Below, in pieces: positions 8,562 to 18,009 of a stretch of DNA of 64,000 bases. How positions within the stretch are numbered: the first letter of the stretch is position 1; each line of letters opens with the position of its first letter. A model generated the notes under the pieces. That model searched no databases, was not told the DNA's origin, and was given only the letters and a program-made list of their open reading frames with translations. The stretch lies in the NCBI RefSeq assembly GCF_900537115.1, contig NZ_UNRG01000001.1, positions 373,121-437,120 of the forward strand. Reading direction: 5' to 3'. This DNA comes from Arthrobacter sp. Alg241-R88 (GTDB lineage Bacteria; Actinomycetota; Actinomycetes; Actinomycetales; Micrococcaceae). The position numbers were made by a program, and so were the translations under genes.

Positions 8562-9764
8562 ATGAACGCCGTCGAGAAAAGGGCAACTAGGAATTCTGCC
8601 ACCGCTGACGTCGTAGGAAGAGAACTTTCTTTGCGTATCCTTCATCTGGGGTTTGAAGACCCGATGATGCCGGGGGCAGGAGGAGGATCGGTCCGCACCC
8701 ACCAGATGAACAGGCGCATTGCATCCAAGGGACATGCAGTCACGGTCCTAACGACCAGGTATCCAGGATGGACTGCCCGAGTGGACGAAGGCGTTCATTA
8801 TATTCCCCTCGGATTTGGCCAGGGACGGACACGTGTGACGCGGTTGCTCGGGTATTGCCTTCGGCTGCCGGTGGAAGTATGGAAACGACGCTCGACTGTA
8901 GACCTCGTGGTGGAAGACTTTTTTGCTCCGTTTTCGACAATGGCTGCCCCGATGTGGACTGGGAAACCAACTTTGGGGGTAGTGCAATGGCTGCACGCGC
9001 TCGAGAAGGCGCGCGAGTACAAACTCCCGTTTCACTGGATTGAACGAGCGGGGGTTCGCAAGTACCGCCGCTTGATTGCGGTTTCGGACGGCACAGGGGA
9101 ACAGTTGCGGCGGATCAACCCTGAGGCGACGATCGATGTGGTCGCTAACGGAGTAGACACGCGGGCATTGGACATTCCGTGGCAGCTGGGGGCAGATATT
9201 GTCTGTCTAGGGAGGCTTGAGTTTGAAGGTAAAGGGTTAGACCTCCTCCTGAAAGCCTGGGGCAAGGCGATGAAGAGGATAGACGGAGACCTTCTCATCG
9301 CAGGCAGCGGCCCCGACGAGCAAAAGATCAGAGATGCCATTGCCGCTTCGCACCTTAGCGACCGGGTGCGCCTGATCGGTTGGATAACTGGACCGGAAAA
9401 GTTCGCAGCACTGGGTGCGGCGAGGCTGGTTGTTGTTCCTTCCCGGGCGGAGACTTTCGGGATCGTGGCAGTGGAGGCTCTGGCTTCGGGCACGCCCGTC
9501 ATCGCCTTCGACATTCCGTGCCTTAGGGAAGTCGTGCCGCCCCGTTGCGGTTGGCTCGTTCCTCCGTTTGACGTCGAGGGACTGGCAGATGAAATCGTTA
9601 AGAGATACAAGGACGTTGCGGATCTTCCCGCTGTGGGGAAGGAAGGCCGAAAGTTTGCGTCGAACTTCGACTGGGATGCCCTCGCCGGCAGGCAGTTGGA
9701 CGCGTACTACGAAGCATTGCCTGACGCGAGTGTCCGCACCCGAAGATCAGAGGGAAACACGTGA
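8562..9764 (+). CDS. GT4 family glycosyltransferase
   Basis: A 400-residue GT-B glycosyltransferase. The N-terminal glycine-rich segment PGAGGGSVRTHQ (about residue 37) is the typical donor/acceptor loop, VVANGVDTRALD precedes the C-terminal Rossmann domain, and the catalytic EX7E motif is ETFGIVAVE (about residue 300). It begins 18 bp after the previous glycosyltransferase. The ribosome site is AAGGGGACAG-like. It ends in a GTGA overlap with the PIG-L gene, so these four genes are one operon. The cytoplasmic enzyme presumably adds a later sugar to the same glycan as its neighbour; donor and acceptor are unknown. Confidence 0.86.
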   Translation: MNAVEKRATRNSATADVVGRELSLRILHLGFEDPMMPGAGGGSVRTHQMNRRIASKGHAVTVLTTRYPGWTARVDEGVHYIPLGFGQGRTRVTRLLGYCLRLPVEVWKRRSTVDLVVEDFFAPFSTMAAPMWTGKPTLGVVQWLHALEKAREYKLPFHWIERAGVRKYRRLIAVSDGTGEQLRRINPEATIDVVANGVDTRALDIPWQLGADIVCLGRLEFEGKGLDLLLKAWGKAMKRIDGDLLIAGSGPDEQKIRDAIAASHLSDRVRLIGWITGPEKFAALGAARLVVVPSRAETFGIVAVEALASGTPVIAFDIPCLREVVPPRCGWLVPPFDVEGLADEIVKRYKDVADLPAVGKEGRKFASNFDWDALAGRQLDAYYEALPDASVRTRRSEGNT

Positions 9765-10549
9765 AGTCCGCCCCGCCACAATCCCTTGCCCAATCCCTGT
9801 CGACCAGCGAGCCGTGGCTATTTCTGTCGCCTCACCTTGATGACGCCGTTCTGTCCTGCGGTGCTCTCATCGCGTCACAGGTCAGCAGGCGAGACATTTC
9901 GGTGCTGACCATTTTTACGGAATGCAGCCGTACGCCGCATTCGAGAGCCGCAAGGTCCTTCCTTCGACAGTGTTCCGCTCAGGATGCGCGTTCACTTTAC
10001 GAAGCACGTCGGAAAGAGGATGCCCTTGTTCTCGAGGGGCTCGGCGTCCGGCTCCGGCATCTTGGGGCCCCAGATGCGCTATTCCGAAAGCGGCGGGAGG
10101 TCTTTCCCGGCAGTGCCAAGTTGGGGAAGGCCCTGCCCGAACTGGTGCATCGCTATCCCACCTACCGGTTCGATATCGCGTTGGGACGTGTTTCAAAGGG
10201 TGATAACGCCTTGATAAAGGAGTTGCAGGGCACAGTGGCGCAGCAGATTGAGGAGCTTAAGGCAGGGTTGGTATTCTGCCCAGTTGGAGTGGGCAAACAT
10301 GTTGACCACTTGATAACCCGGATGGTGGGGGAAGTATCAGCGGAACGAACAGTGTTCTATTCTGATTTTCCGTACAACCAGAATCAGCAGCCAGACGAGG
10401 CCTTCTTGCGGAACCGGTCGCTCACGGAATGGCATTGGGGCGACGGGATTAAGTCCAAACATCAGCGTGTGCGTCAGTACGCCACACAAGCACGCGCACT
10501 TTTTCCCGATGGAAGTATTCCTGTCGCTCCAGAAATCTATTATGCCTAG
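9761..10549 (+). CDS. PIG-L/LmbE family N-deacetylase
   Basis: A 262-residue protein of the PIG-L (LmbE-like) zinc deacetylase family, which removes acetyl groups from N-acetylglucosamine in sugar conjugates (MshB, GlcNAc-PI deacetylase). The zinc motif near residue 24 is SPHLDDAVLSCG, where leucine replaces the usual proline of PHPDD; H25, D27 and D28 are kept. HVDH near residue 185 supplies the third metal ligand. The GTG start overlaps the upstream stop (GTGA), so it is translationally coupled to the glycosyltransferase. The context suggests it de-N-acetylates the glycan made by this island rather than acting in mycothiol synthesis. Its TAG stop interleaves with the stop of rarD in CTAG. 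Confidence 0.83.
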   Translation: MKSAPPQSLAQSLSTSEPWLFLSPHLDDAVLSCGALIASQVSRRDISVLTIFTECSRTPHSRAARSFLRQCSAQDARSLYEARRKEDALVLEGLGVRLRHLGAPDALFRKRREVFPGSAKLGKALPELVHRYPTYRFDIALGRVSKGDNALIKELQGTVAQQIEELKAGLVFCPVGVGKHVDHLITRMVGEVSAERTVFYSDFPYNQNQQPDEAFLRNRSLTEWHWGDGIKSKHQRVRQYATQARALFPDGSIPVAPEIYYA

Positions 10550-11604
10550 GCGTGCGCGAGACGTTCGGGCGAGCTTTTGCGGAGTGAGCGCAGCATGTCC
10601 ACGGTCAGGACGAGCAAGGCCACCCAGACCACGCCGAAACCGATCCACCGGTCGAGGGTCATCGCTTCCTTGAACACCACCAGTGCCAGGACGAACTGCA
10701 GCAGGGGTGCGAAGTACTGGAGCAGCCCGATAGTGGTCATGGGGAGCCTGCGCGCCGAGGCCCCGAAGAACAGCAAAGGAACAGCGGTGATCACACCGGA
10801 GGCCAGCAGGAGCCAGAAATGGCCCGGGCCCTGGGTGGTGAGGGTCGCCGTACCCGTTAGGGCGAGGTAGACCATGGTCACCGCCGCGAACGGGGCCAGC
10901 ACCATGGTTTCCACACTGAGGCTGGTGACGGCGTCCACCCTGGGGCCAACACGTTTCTTGACGAAGCCGTAGAGGCCAAAGCTGAAGGCCAGCGTCAGGG
11001 CGATCCAGGGCAGCTTCCCGTAGGAATAGGTGAGTACGCCCACCGCAACAAACCCGATGCCTACCGCCGCCCACTGGAGCGGGCGCAACTTTTCCTTTAG
11101 CACAAACACGCCCAGCAGGACGGAGACCAGCGGGTTGATGAAGTAGCCGAGGGAGGCCTCCACTGCCTGGCCGGTGGTCACTCCATAGGTGTAGGTCAGC
11201 CAGTTCACGGCGATCAGGAACGCGGCCAGGGCCAGGGAGCCAAACACGGCGCGGTTCCGCAGCGCACCGGCCAGAGCACCCCATGAACGGGTGACGGTGA
11301 TCAGCAGCGCGCAGAACAGCAGCGACCACACCACGCGGTTCGCCACGATTTCCACGGCGCCGGCCGGCATCAGGACAAAGAAGTACAGGGGGAGCAACCC
11401 CCACAGCCCGTACGCCCCGATGCCAAAGAGGATTCCCGCCGTCGTCTCCTTGTCCACTGCCTTGGGCGGCGCACCCTTGCTGCCTGCCGCGGGCGTTGCC
11501 GCTGGCGCCGGAACTTCCGACGTCGGCGCGGAGGGCGATGCTGGAGGTGCGGACGGAGCAGGGACAGGCGAGGAGGATCCATCGGGAGAAGGCACGATAT
11601 CCAT
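10546..11604 (-). CDS. rarD: RarD-type EamA/DMT family transporter
   Basis: An integral membrane protein of about 352 residues with ten predicted hydrophobic segments arranged as two EamA repeats, matching the RarD group of drug/metabolite transporters. The substrate of RarD proteins is not established. A low-complexity Pro/Ala/Ser leader of about 50 residues precedes the first membrane segment and is longer than usual. I chose the ATG at 11604 because an upstream in-frame ATG at 11685 would leave almost no promoter space before the divergent topoisomerase gene at 11689. The gene converges on the PIG-L gene, their stop codons overlapping. The family is certain; the start is less so. Confidence 0.85.
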   Translation of the reverse strand: MDIVPSPDGSSSPVPAPSAPPASPSAPTSEVPAPAATPAAGSKGAPPKAVDKETTAGILFGIGAYGLWGLLPLYFFVLMPAGAVEIVANRVVWSLLFCALLITVTRSWGALAGALRNRAVFGSLALAAFLIAVNWLTYTYGVTTGQAVEASLGYFINPLVSVLLGVFVLKEKLRPLQWAAVGIGFVAVGVLTYSYGKLPWIALTLAFSFGLYGFVKKRVGPRVDAVTSLSVETMVLAPFAAVTMVYLALTGTATLTTQGPGHFWLLLASGVITAVPLLFFGASARRLPMTTIGLLQYFAPLLQFVLALVVFKEAMTLDRWIGFGVVWVALLVLTVDMLRSLRKSSPERLAHA

Positions 11605-11688
11605 AACATCAGTTCCAGGGCAGGTATTCCGGCAAATAGTCAGTAGGCTTGCTTTTATGATATTTGCCGACCGGCGGAAGACCACCCG

Positions 11689-12687
11689 ATGAGGCTCCGG
11701 CGCAGCAACGCCTCGGGCCGCGGATACCGCCGCGTCGCCGCAGGCAAGGGCTTCAGCTACCGGGACCTCGATGGGTCAACACTGCCGCCGGGCCCGGTCC
11801 GTGAGCGGTTGGAGAGCATCGGAATCCCGCCGGCCTGGACGGACGTGTGGATCGCACCGTTCGAAAACGGGCACATCCAGGCCACCGGCGTGGATGCTGT
11901 GGGCCGGCGGCAGTACATCTACCACCCGGAATGGCGGGAACGGAAGGACCGGGTGAAGTTCGACCGGGCCCTGCAGCTGGCCGAATCGCTTCCCGCCGCC
12001 CGCCGCCGCGTCACCATGGACCTCCGCGGCGAGGGGTTCTCCCGCGAGCGCGTCCTCGCCGGAGCCTTCAGGATGCTGGACAGCGGGTCCCTGCGGGTGG
12101 GGTCCGAGCGGTACACCAACGAAAACGGCAGCCACGGGCTCGCCACCCTGCTGTGCGCCCACGTCCAGGTGCGCAAGGACCGGATCCATTTGAGGTTCCC
12201 GGCCAAGAGCGGCAAGGACTGGGAGTCCGAAATCCGCGACGCCGACCTCGCGGCCCTGCTGCGCCTGCTCAAGCGGCGCGGCGCCAACGCCAGGCTCCTG
12301 GCGTATAAGGAAGGCCGGCGTTGGCGGCCCGTCACCAGCGCGGACATCAACGCGTACGTGAAGGAGCGGACCGGTGCGGATTTCACCGCCAAGGACTTCC
12401 GGACCCTGCGCGGCACGGTGGCGGCTGCCGCAAGCCTGGCCCGCACGGGCCCCCAGCGGACGGCGGCCAAACGCAAGCGGGCCATCAGCCGTGCCATGAT
12501 CGAAGCGTCCGAAGTGCTGGGCAACACCCCATCGATTGCCCGCAAGAGCTATGTGGACCCGCGCGTGCTGGACCACTACCACGAGGGTGAAACCATTGAC
12601 CCCAAGCGTCCTGACTCCGCCGAATCAGAGCTGCGGGCGCTGCTCTACCGCGAAGGCAACGTGGTGCCTCTCGCCAAAAGCGGCTAG
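11689..12687 (+). CDS. DNA topoisomerase IB
   Basis: A 332-residue bacterial type IB topoisomerase, which relaxes DNA by forming a 3'-phosphotyrosine. The poxvirus-like core is recognisable: SERYTNENGSHGLATL carries the first catalytic arginine, RFPAKSGK the lysine, KDFRTLRGT the second arginine, and the nucleophile is tyrosine about 288 in ARKSYVDP. The N-terminal DNA-clamp domain covers about residues 20-110. It is a stand-alone gene divergent from rarD with about 80 bp between starts. This enzyme is scattered among actinobacteria and not essential where tested. Length and catalytic residues are complete, so it should be active. Confidence 0.92.
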   Translation: MRLRRSNASGRGYRRVAAGKGFSYRDLDGSTLPPGPVRERLESIGIPPAWTDVWIAPFENGHIQATGVDAVGRRQYIYHPEWRERKDRVKFDRALQLAESLPAARRRVTMDLRGEGFSRERVLAGAFRMLDSGSLRVGSERYTNENGSHGLATLLCAHVQVRKDRIHLRFPAKSGKDWESEIRDADLAALLRLLKRRGANARLLAYKEGRRWRPVTSADINAYVKERTGADFTAKDFRTLRGTVAAAASLARTGPQRTAAKRKRAISRAMIEASEVLGNTPSIARKSYVDPRVLDHYHEGETIDPKRPDSAESELRALLYREGNVVPLAKSG

Positions 12688-12790
12688 GGCCCGGCGTTAC
12701 GGGCAGCAATATTTCGCAGAAACGGACAATTAGAATAAGTGACTGTGCGCTGCACCTGCCGCGTATCGTCATCGGCCAGAAGGGTCCCAG

Positions 12791-14224
12791 GTGTCCAACC
12801 ACGGTGAAACAACCCCCGCACGTCCCCTCCGCGTAGCGATTGTGGGCGCGGGACCTGCCGGTGTCTACGCTGCGGACATCCTCACCAAGTCCAGGGGCGT
12901 CAAGGACGGCGACTTCGAGGTCAGCATCGACCTCTTCGAGGCCTATCCTGCCCCGTACGGGCTGATCCGGTACGGTGTGGCACCGGACCATCCGCGGATC
13001 AAGGGAATCGTCAACGCCCTGCACAAGGTCCTGGACCGCGGTGACATCCGGTTCCTGGGCAACGTGACCTACGGTCGGGACCTCACCCTGCACGATTTCC
13101 GTGCGTTCTACGACGCCGTCATTTTCTCCACCGGCGCCGTCAAGGACGCGGACCTGGCCATCCCGGGCATTGACCTGCAGGGCTCCTTCGGCGGGGCGGA
13201 TTTTGTTTCCTGGTACGACGGGCACCCGGACGTCCCCCGCGAATGGCCGCTGGAGGCGAAGGAGATCGCCGTGATCGGCAACGGCAACGTGGCCCTGGAC
13301 GTCGCCCGGATGCTGGTGAAGCACCCGGAGGAGCTGCTCTCCACCGAAATTCCGGACAACGTGTACCAGGGGCTGAAGGCTTCGCCGGTCACGGACGTGC
13401 ACGTCTTCGGCCGCCGCGGCCCGGCCCAGGTGAAGTTCACGCCCCTTGAGCTGCGGGAGCTCAGCCACATGAATGACGTTGACATCGTGCTCTATCCCGA
13501 GGACTTCGAGTTCGATGAGGCCTCCGATGAAGCGATCCGCAGCAACAACCAGATCAAGACCATGGTGAACACGCTCACCAACTGGCTCGTGGAGGAGCAC
13601 ACCGAGTCCGAGAACCCGTCCTCCCGCCGCCTGCACCTGCACTTCCTGCACAGCCCGGTCGAGATTTACGACGACGGCGGCTCGGGCAAGGTGGCGGGCA
13701 TCAAGTTTGAGCGCATGCAGCTTGACGGCACCGGCAACGCCAAGGGCACGGGCGAGTTCATCGACTACCCGGTGCAGGCCGTCTACCGCGCCATCGGCTA
13801 CCACGGCTCGGCCCTTGATGAGCTGGAGTACGACGCCAAGCGCGGGGTCATCCCCAACGAAGGCGGCCGCGTACTGGACGCCGAAGGCAACCCGGTCCCG
13901 GGAATCTACGCCACCGGCTGGATCAAACGCGGACCTGTCGGGTTGATCGGCCATACCAAGGGGGACGCCCTGGAAACCATCGGTTTCCTCCTGGAGGACC
14001 GGCTCACGCTCCCGCCTGCCCAGAATCCTGATCCGCAGGCCATCATCCGCCTGCTGGAAGAGCGCGGCATCGAATACACCACGTGGGAAGGCTGGAACAG
14101 GCTCGACGCCCACGAAGCAGCCCTTGGTGCTGCCTGGACGGGGCCGGAAGGCGCGGACCATGTGGTGCGCGAACGCATCAAGGTGGTGCCGCGCGAGGAG
14201 ATGATCCGCATCTCCCGCGCCTGA
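12791..14224 (+). CDS. fprA: Ferredoxin-NADP+ reductase, FprA type
   Basis: A 477-residue flavoprotein of the adrenodoxin-reductase/FprA family, moving electrons between NADPH and ferredoxin in the cytoplasm. The FAD motif is VAIVGAGPAGVYAA (about residues 15-28), the NADPH motif is VIGNGNVALDVAR (about 158-170), FGRRGPAQ contacts the NADP 2'-phosphate, and the C-terminal ATGWIKRGP/GLIGHTKGDA segment closes the FAD site. The GTG at 12791 follows AGAAGG at suitable spacing. It is monocistronic. The AT-rich TAGAAT near 12731 could be its -10 box. Homologues in mycobacteria feed electrons to cytochromes P450 and Fe-S assembly; the partner ferredoxin is not in this window. Confidence 0.93.
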   Translation: MSNHGETTPARPLRVAIVGAGPAGVYAADILTKSRGVKDGDFEVSIDLFEAYPAPYGLIRYGVAPDHPRIKGIVNALHKVLDRGDIRFLGNVTYGRDLTLHDFRAFYDAVIFSTGAVKDADLAIPGIDLQGSFGGADFVSWYDGHPDVPREWPLEAKEIAVIGNGNVALDVARMLVKHPEELLSTEIPDNVYQGLKASPVTDVHVFGRRGPAQVKFTPLELRELSHMNDVDIVLYPEDFEFDEASDEAIRSNNQIKTMVNTLTNWLVEEHTESENPSSRRLHLHFLHSPVEIYDDGGSGKVAGIKFERMQLDGTGNAKGTGEFIDYPVQAVYRAIGYHGSALDELEYDAKRGVIPNEGGRVLDAEGNPVPGIYATGWIKRGPVGLIGHTKGDALETIGFLLEDRLTLPPAQNPDPQAIIRLLEERGIEYTTWEGWNRLDAHEAALGAAWTGPEGADHVVRERIKVVPREEMIRISRA

Positions 14225-14248
14225 CGTTCCCGCCTCCACCTCTCCCTG

Positions 14249-14311
14249 GAGTTTTTGTCCACCTATGCCGACATAAATGCCCTTTAAGTCTGCGTATCTG
14301 GACAAAAACTC
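14249..14311. repeat. 63-bp palindromic repeat, copy 1
   Basis: 5' arm GAGTTTTTGTCCACCTATGC (14249-14268), 23-nt centre, 3' arm GCGTATCTGGACAAAAACTC (14292-14311). It matches copies 2 and 3 in arm sequence, total length and centre length. It lies between fprA and the GAF regulator, both on the plus strand. There is no T-run after the 3' arm, so it is not a standard terminator. Confidence 0.85.
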
Positions 14312-14403
14312 GGCTAGGTGGGGGAGGAGGGCCGCGTTAGAATGGCGACCACCCCTTGGCCGGCTGAGATGAAGCCGCGCCCGCAGGCAGCAGCAGGAGT
14401 TCA

Positions 14404-15798
14404 ATGAGGAACCTGATCCAGCCAGGCCCGGCAGCCGACGCCGAACCGCGCCAGCGTGCCGCCCTCGCCGGGCATGAATACCTGGACAATAGCTTCCGGG
14501 ACATCAATTTTTTGGAAAGCGCCGCGGTCTCGGAGACGTCGGAGCTCCCCGGGCTGCGGAAACTCATCAGGGAGTCCTGGCAGCGGTCGGCCAGTTTCAA
14601 GGCGGACCCGGACAACGCCGCAGCCCCGCTGGCGATCGACCGGGACGAGCTCGAGGACTACCGGCGGCAGCATCCGCTGGCTGCCATCATGCCGGTCATC
14701 AACAAGCTCCTGGTCCAGCCCAGCCATGACAGCGGACTGCTGGTTGCCGTGGGGGATGAGGTAGGGCGCCTGCTGTGGGTGGAGGGTGACCCAGGCCTCC
14801 GGCGGCGTGCCGAGGGCATGATGTTTGTCCCCGGCGCCGACTGGTCCGAGGCGACCGTGGGCACCAGTGCGCCCGGTACTGCCCTCGCCCTTGGCCGCGG
14901 CATCCAGATCGCCGGTGCCGAACACTACCAGCGGGCCGTGCACCCCTGGAGCTGCACGGCTGTTCCGTTTCACGACCCGGACTCCGGGGCGGTCCTGGGA
15001 GTTGTGGACATCACTGGCACGGCCACCGCCGTGGCACCGCACACGCTGTCCCTCGTGGAGGCAACGGTGGCTGCCGCCCAGGCACAGCTGCGTGTTGAAC
15101 GCCTCCAGCGTGCGGCCGAAGCCACGGGCAGGCCTGCACGACGGCGGTCGCCACGTGCCGCGTCCCGGCCACCGGGCGAAAGCACCACGGATGGCAGCCT
15201 CTACCGGAACAGCCTTCAGCTGCTGGGCCGCGACCAGGCCTTGCTCAGCCTGGGCGGCAGGACCGTTGCGCTGTCCGCCCGGCACAGCGAAATCCTTGCC
15301 CTGCTGAGCACCCACCCGGACGGACTCAGCGCCGAGGAGCTCAACCTCCTGCTCTACCGCGGGGATGGTTCCACCATCACGCTCCGTGCCGAAATGGTGC
15401 GCCTGCGCAAAGTTCTGCAGCAACTCAACCCGGACGCCGTTCCGGGCTCCCGGCCGTACCGCCTTCCCCTCGACCTCGTCCCGGACAGTGCCCAAGTGCT
15501 GAGCTGCCTGCAACGCGGCGCCCACCGGATCGCCTTGGAGATTTACCGCGGCGCAGTGCTTCCCCGCTCCGAGGCGCCGGGCATTATCGAGCTTCGGAAT
15601 AAAGTTTCGTCATTGCTGCGGGAAGCAGTCATGACGGACGGCAGCGCCGAGTCGCTGCTGAGGTACGCCGGGCTCCCGGAGGCAAGGGACGACGTCGGCA
15701 TCCGCCGTGCCGCGCTGCGCCTCCTTCCGCCCCGCTCGCCCAAGCGGGCCGCCGTCGTCGCAGACCTCGAGCGGCTGGAAGCCGAACTGCACGCCTAA
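14404..15798 (+). CDS. GAF-domain transcriptional regulator with winged-helix C-terminus
   Basis: A 464-residue regulator. Residues about 85-215 form a GAF-type sensor ([13 protein letters not shown], then a [11 protein letters not shown] segment and a VVDITG strand), as in AcoR-like activators of alcohol and acetoin catabolism. There is no sigma-54 ATPase domain; instead about residues 265-370 look like an OmpR/SARP-type winged helix ([12 protein letters not shown]... VRLRKVL). It lies 100 bp upstream of the aldehyde dehydrogenase on the same strand, and paired GTTGCAAC palindromes sit between them, so it most likely activates that gene in response to alcohol or aldehyde. The ATG at 14404 follows a weak CAGCAGGAG site. 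The ligand is inferred. Confidence 0.8.
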   Translation: MRNLIQPGPAADAEPRQRAALAGHEYLDNSFRDINFLESAAVSETSELPGLRKLIRESWQRSASFKADPDNAAAPLAIDRDELEDYRRQHPLAAIMPVINKLLVQPSHDSGLLVAVGDEVGRLLWVEGDPGLRRRAEGMMFVPGADWSEATVGTSAPGTALALGRGIQIAGAEHYQRAVHPWSCTAVPFHDPDSGAVLGVVDITGTATAVAPHTLSLVEATVAAAQAQLRVERLQRAAEATGRPARRRSPRAASRPPGESTTDGSLYRNSLQLLGRDQALLSLGGRTVALSARHSEILALLSTHPDGLSAEELNLLLYRGDGSTITLRAEMVRLRKVLQQLNPDAVPGSRPYRLPLDLVPDSAQVLSCLQRGAHRIALEIYRGAVLPRSEAPGIIELRNKVSSLLREAVMTDGSAESLLRYAGLPEARDDVGIRRAALRLLPPRSPKRAAVVADLERLEAELHA

Positions 15799-15814
15799 TC
15801 CCCACCCGCTCCTC

Positions 15815-15836
15815 AAGGTTGCAACCTTGTTGCAAC
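15815..15836. promoter_or_regulatory. Tandem GTTGCAAC palindromes, candidate operator
   Basis: GTTGCAAC, itself a perfect 8-bp palindrome, occurs at 15818-15825 and 15829-15836, 11 bp apart (one helical turn). The first is embedded in the 14-bp palindrome AAGGTTGCAACCTT (15815-15828). They lie 63-84 bp before the aldehyde dehydrogenase start and just after its likely GAF regulator. Confidence 0.6.
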
Positions 15837-15898
15837 CTTCCCGCTCCTACGCTGGCTCCAACGGCGAAAGCCTGATCTGCACAGCAAAGGAGCTAGCA

Positions 15899-17422
15899 AT
15901 GACTGTTTACGCACAGCCCGGAACCGAGGGCTCGAAGGTCACGTTCAAGGACCGCTACGAGAACTGGATCGGCGGGGAATGGGTGGCCCCGGTGAAGGGG
16001 CAGTACTTCGAAAACATTACGCCGGTAACGGGCAAGGCCTTCTGCGAGGTGGCGCGCGGCACGGCCGAGGACATTGAACTGGCGCTTGATGCCGCGCACA
16101 AGATTGCCCCGTCCTGGGGAAAGACTTCGGTGGCCGAGCGCGCCGCGATCCTGAACAAAATCGCGGACCGCATCGACGAGAACCTGGAAATGCTGGCGGT
16201 GGCCGAGTCCTGGGACAACGGCAAGCCCATCCGCGAAACCCTCAACGCGGACCTTCCGCTCGCCGCCGACCACTTCCGCTACTTCGCCTCGGCCGTCCGC
16301 GCCCAGGAGGGCAGGCTGTCCCAGCTCGATGACGACACCACGGCCTATCACTTCCACGAACCCCTGGGCGTTGTCGGCCAGATCATCCCCTGGAACTTCC
16401 CCATCCTCATGGCCGTGTGGAAGCTCGCCCCAGCGCTTGCGGCAGGGAACGCGGTGGTGCTCAAGCCGGCCGAGCAGACGCCGTCGTCCATCCTGGTCCT
16501 GATGGAACTCATCGGGGACCTGCTCCCCGCCGGTGTGATCAACGTGGTGAACGGCTTCGGCGTGGAGGCGGGCAAGCCACTTGCGTCCAGCCCCCGGATC
16601 CGCAAGATCGCGTTCACCGGCGAAACCACCACGGGCCGCCTGATCAGCCAGTACGCCAGCCAGAACCTCATTCCTGTCACGCTGGAGCTGGGCGGCAAGA
16701 GCCCGAACATCTTCTTCAACGACGTCGCCCAGGACAATGACGCGTTTTACGACAAGGCACAGGAGGGGTTCGCGCTGTTCGCCTTCAACCAGGGGGAGGT
16801 GTGCACCTGCCCGTCCCGCGCGCTGGTGCAGGAGGACATCTACGAGTCGTTTATGGCCGACGCCGTCGCCCGGGTGGAAAAGATGGTCCAGGGCAACCCG
16901 CTGGACACCGAGACGCAGGTGGGCGCCCAGGCCTCCAACGACCAGCTGGAAAAGATCCTCTCCTACATCGACATCGGAAAGCAGGAAGGCGCCAAGGTCC
17001 TCACCGGAGGTGGCCGTGCGGAACTGCCGGGCGACTTGGCCGGCGGCTACTACGTCCAGCCGACCGTGTTCGAAGGCCACAACAAGATGCGCATCTTCCA
17101 GGAGGAGATTTTCGGGCCGGTCGTCGCCGTGACGAAGTTCAGCGACTACAGCGACGCCATGGGCATTGCCAACGACACCCTTTATGGGTTGGGTGCAGGT
17201 GTGTGGTCCCGGAACGGCAACGTGGCCTACCGCGCCGGCCGCGAGATCCAGGCCGGGCGCGTCTGGGTCAACAACTACCACGCCTACCCGGCCGGGGCCG
17301 CGTTCGGAGGGTACAAGTCTTCCGGCATCGGGCGTGAGAACCACGCGATGATGCTGGACCACTACCAGCAAACCAAGAACCTGCTGGTCAGTTACAACGA
17401 AAACAAGCTGGGCTTCTTCTAG
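15899..17422 (+). CDS. Aldehyde dehydrogenase, acetaldehyde type (ExaC/AldA-like)
   Basis: A 507-residue NAD-dependent aldehyde dehydrogenase. The catalytic cysteine is about residue 302 in GEVCTCPSR, with a second cysteine two residues later as is typical of the bacterial acetaldehyde/chloroacetaldehyde dehydrogenase group. The catalytic glutamate (about 263) is in [12 protein letters not shown] and the coenzyme-binding motif is PWNFP. It would oxidise acetaldehyde or related short aldehydes to acids in the cytoplasm. The ATG follows AAAGGAGCTAGCA. A GAF regulator with candidate operators lies upstream and a DUF779 gene 3 bp downstream, the standard arrangement for this subfamily. Specificity is inferred from the family. 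Confidence 0.92.
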   Translation: MTVYAQPGTEGSKVTFKDRYENWIGGEWVAPVKGQYFENITPVTGKAFCEVARGTAEDIELALDAAHKIAPSWGKTSVAERAAILNKIADRIDENLEMLAVAESWDNGKPIRETLNADLPLAADHFRYFASAVRAQEGRLSQLDDDTTAYHFHEPLGVVGQIIPWNFPILMAVWKLAPALAAGNAVVLKPAEQTPSSILVLMELIGDLLPAGVINVVNGFGVEAGKPLASSPRIRKIAFTGETTTGRLISQYASQNLIPVTLELGGKSPNIFFNDVAQDNDAFYDKAQEGFALFAFNQGEVCTCPSRALVQEDIYESFMADAVARVEKMVQGNPLDTETQVGAQASNDQLEKILSYIDIGKQEGAKVLTGGGRAELPGDLAGGYYVQPTVFEGHNKMRIFQEEIFGPVVAVTKFSDYSDAMGIANDTLYGLGAGVWSRNGNVAYRAGREIQAGRVWVNNYHAYPAGAAFGGYKSSGIGRENHAMMLDHYQQTKNLLVSYNENKLGFF

Positions 17423-17425
17423 GCC

Positions 17426-17836
17426 ATGTATCTGAGAAGCGCGATCGACGCCGCGGTGACGCTGCCCGGGGAGGACTTTTCCCGGGTGGCGCTCACGCCC
17501 GAGGCCGCGGAACTGTTGCGGAAGCTCTGGCTCCGGCACGGACCGCTGATGTTCCACCAGTCCGGCGGGTGCTGCGACGGGTCATCGCCCATGTGTTTTC
17601 CTGTGGGCGACTTCCTCACGGGTGACTCCGACATCCTGCTGGGCCTGTTCGATGTCTCCGATGGCCTCGAACCCCGGCCCCTGGAGTTCTGGATGTCCCG
17701 GGAGCAGTTCAACTACTGGAGCCACACGCACCTGACCGTTGATGTGGTGCCGGGTCGGGGCAGCGGTTTCTCGGTGGAAGCGCCGGAAGGCAAACGCTTT
17801 TTGATCCGTTCCACGCTGATGGACTGGCCTGCCTAG
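17426..17836 (+). CDS. DUF779 domain-containing protein
   Basis: A 136-residue soluble protein with the full DUF779 signature: FHQSGGCCDGSSPMCF near residue 45, with three cysteines, and a conserved EFWMSREQFNYWSHTHL segment near residue 90. The function is not established. It starts 3 bp after the acetaldehyde-type dehydrogenase and is co-transcribed with it; this linkage is seen widely in actinobacteria and proteobacteria. The cysteine-rich segment could bind metal or react with aldehyde, but that is speculation. A strong terminator follows 10 bp after its stop, closing the unit. Confidence 0.88.
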   Translation: MYLRSAIDAAVTLPGEDFSRVALTPEAAELLRKLWLRHGPLMFHQSGGCCDGSSPMCFPVGDFLTGDSDILLGLFDVSDGLEPRPLEFWMSREQFNYWSHTHLTVDVVPGRGSGFSVEAPEGKRFLIRSTLMDWPA

Positions 17837-17846
17837 CAGTTCGATA

Positions 17847-17890
17847 GAAAGCACTTGGGACCCTCCGTTTGGAGGGTCCCAAGTGCTTTC
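17847..17890. terminator. Strong hairpin terminator after DUF779
   Basis: A perfect 20-bp stem (17847-17866 with 17871-17890) with loop GTTT. It ends in CTTTC on the plus strand and GAAAG on the other, closing the aldehyde dehydrogenase/DUF779 unit. Confidence 0.85.
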
Positions 17891-18009
17891 ACAGAATTGG
17901 GTTCGGCCGGTTGGCCGTCTCACGATTCGGGACAATTGGGACCGTCCAGTGGATGGACACTATCGTTGATAGGTCTGTTTCCATCAGAAATCAGGATAGT
18001 GATCCCCTT

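Noticed and set aside
12485..14404. 639-codon minus-strand open frame opposite topoisomerase IB and fprA
   Set aside because: It crosses two real genes and repeat copy 1 and shows no recognisable motif.
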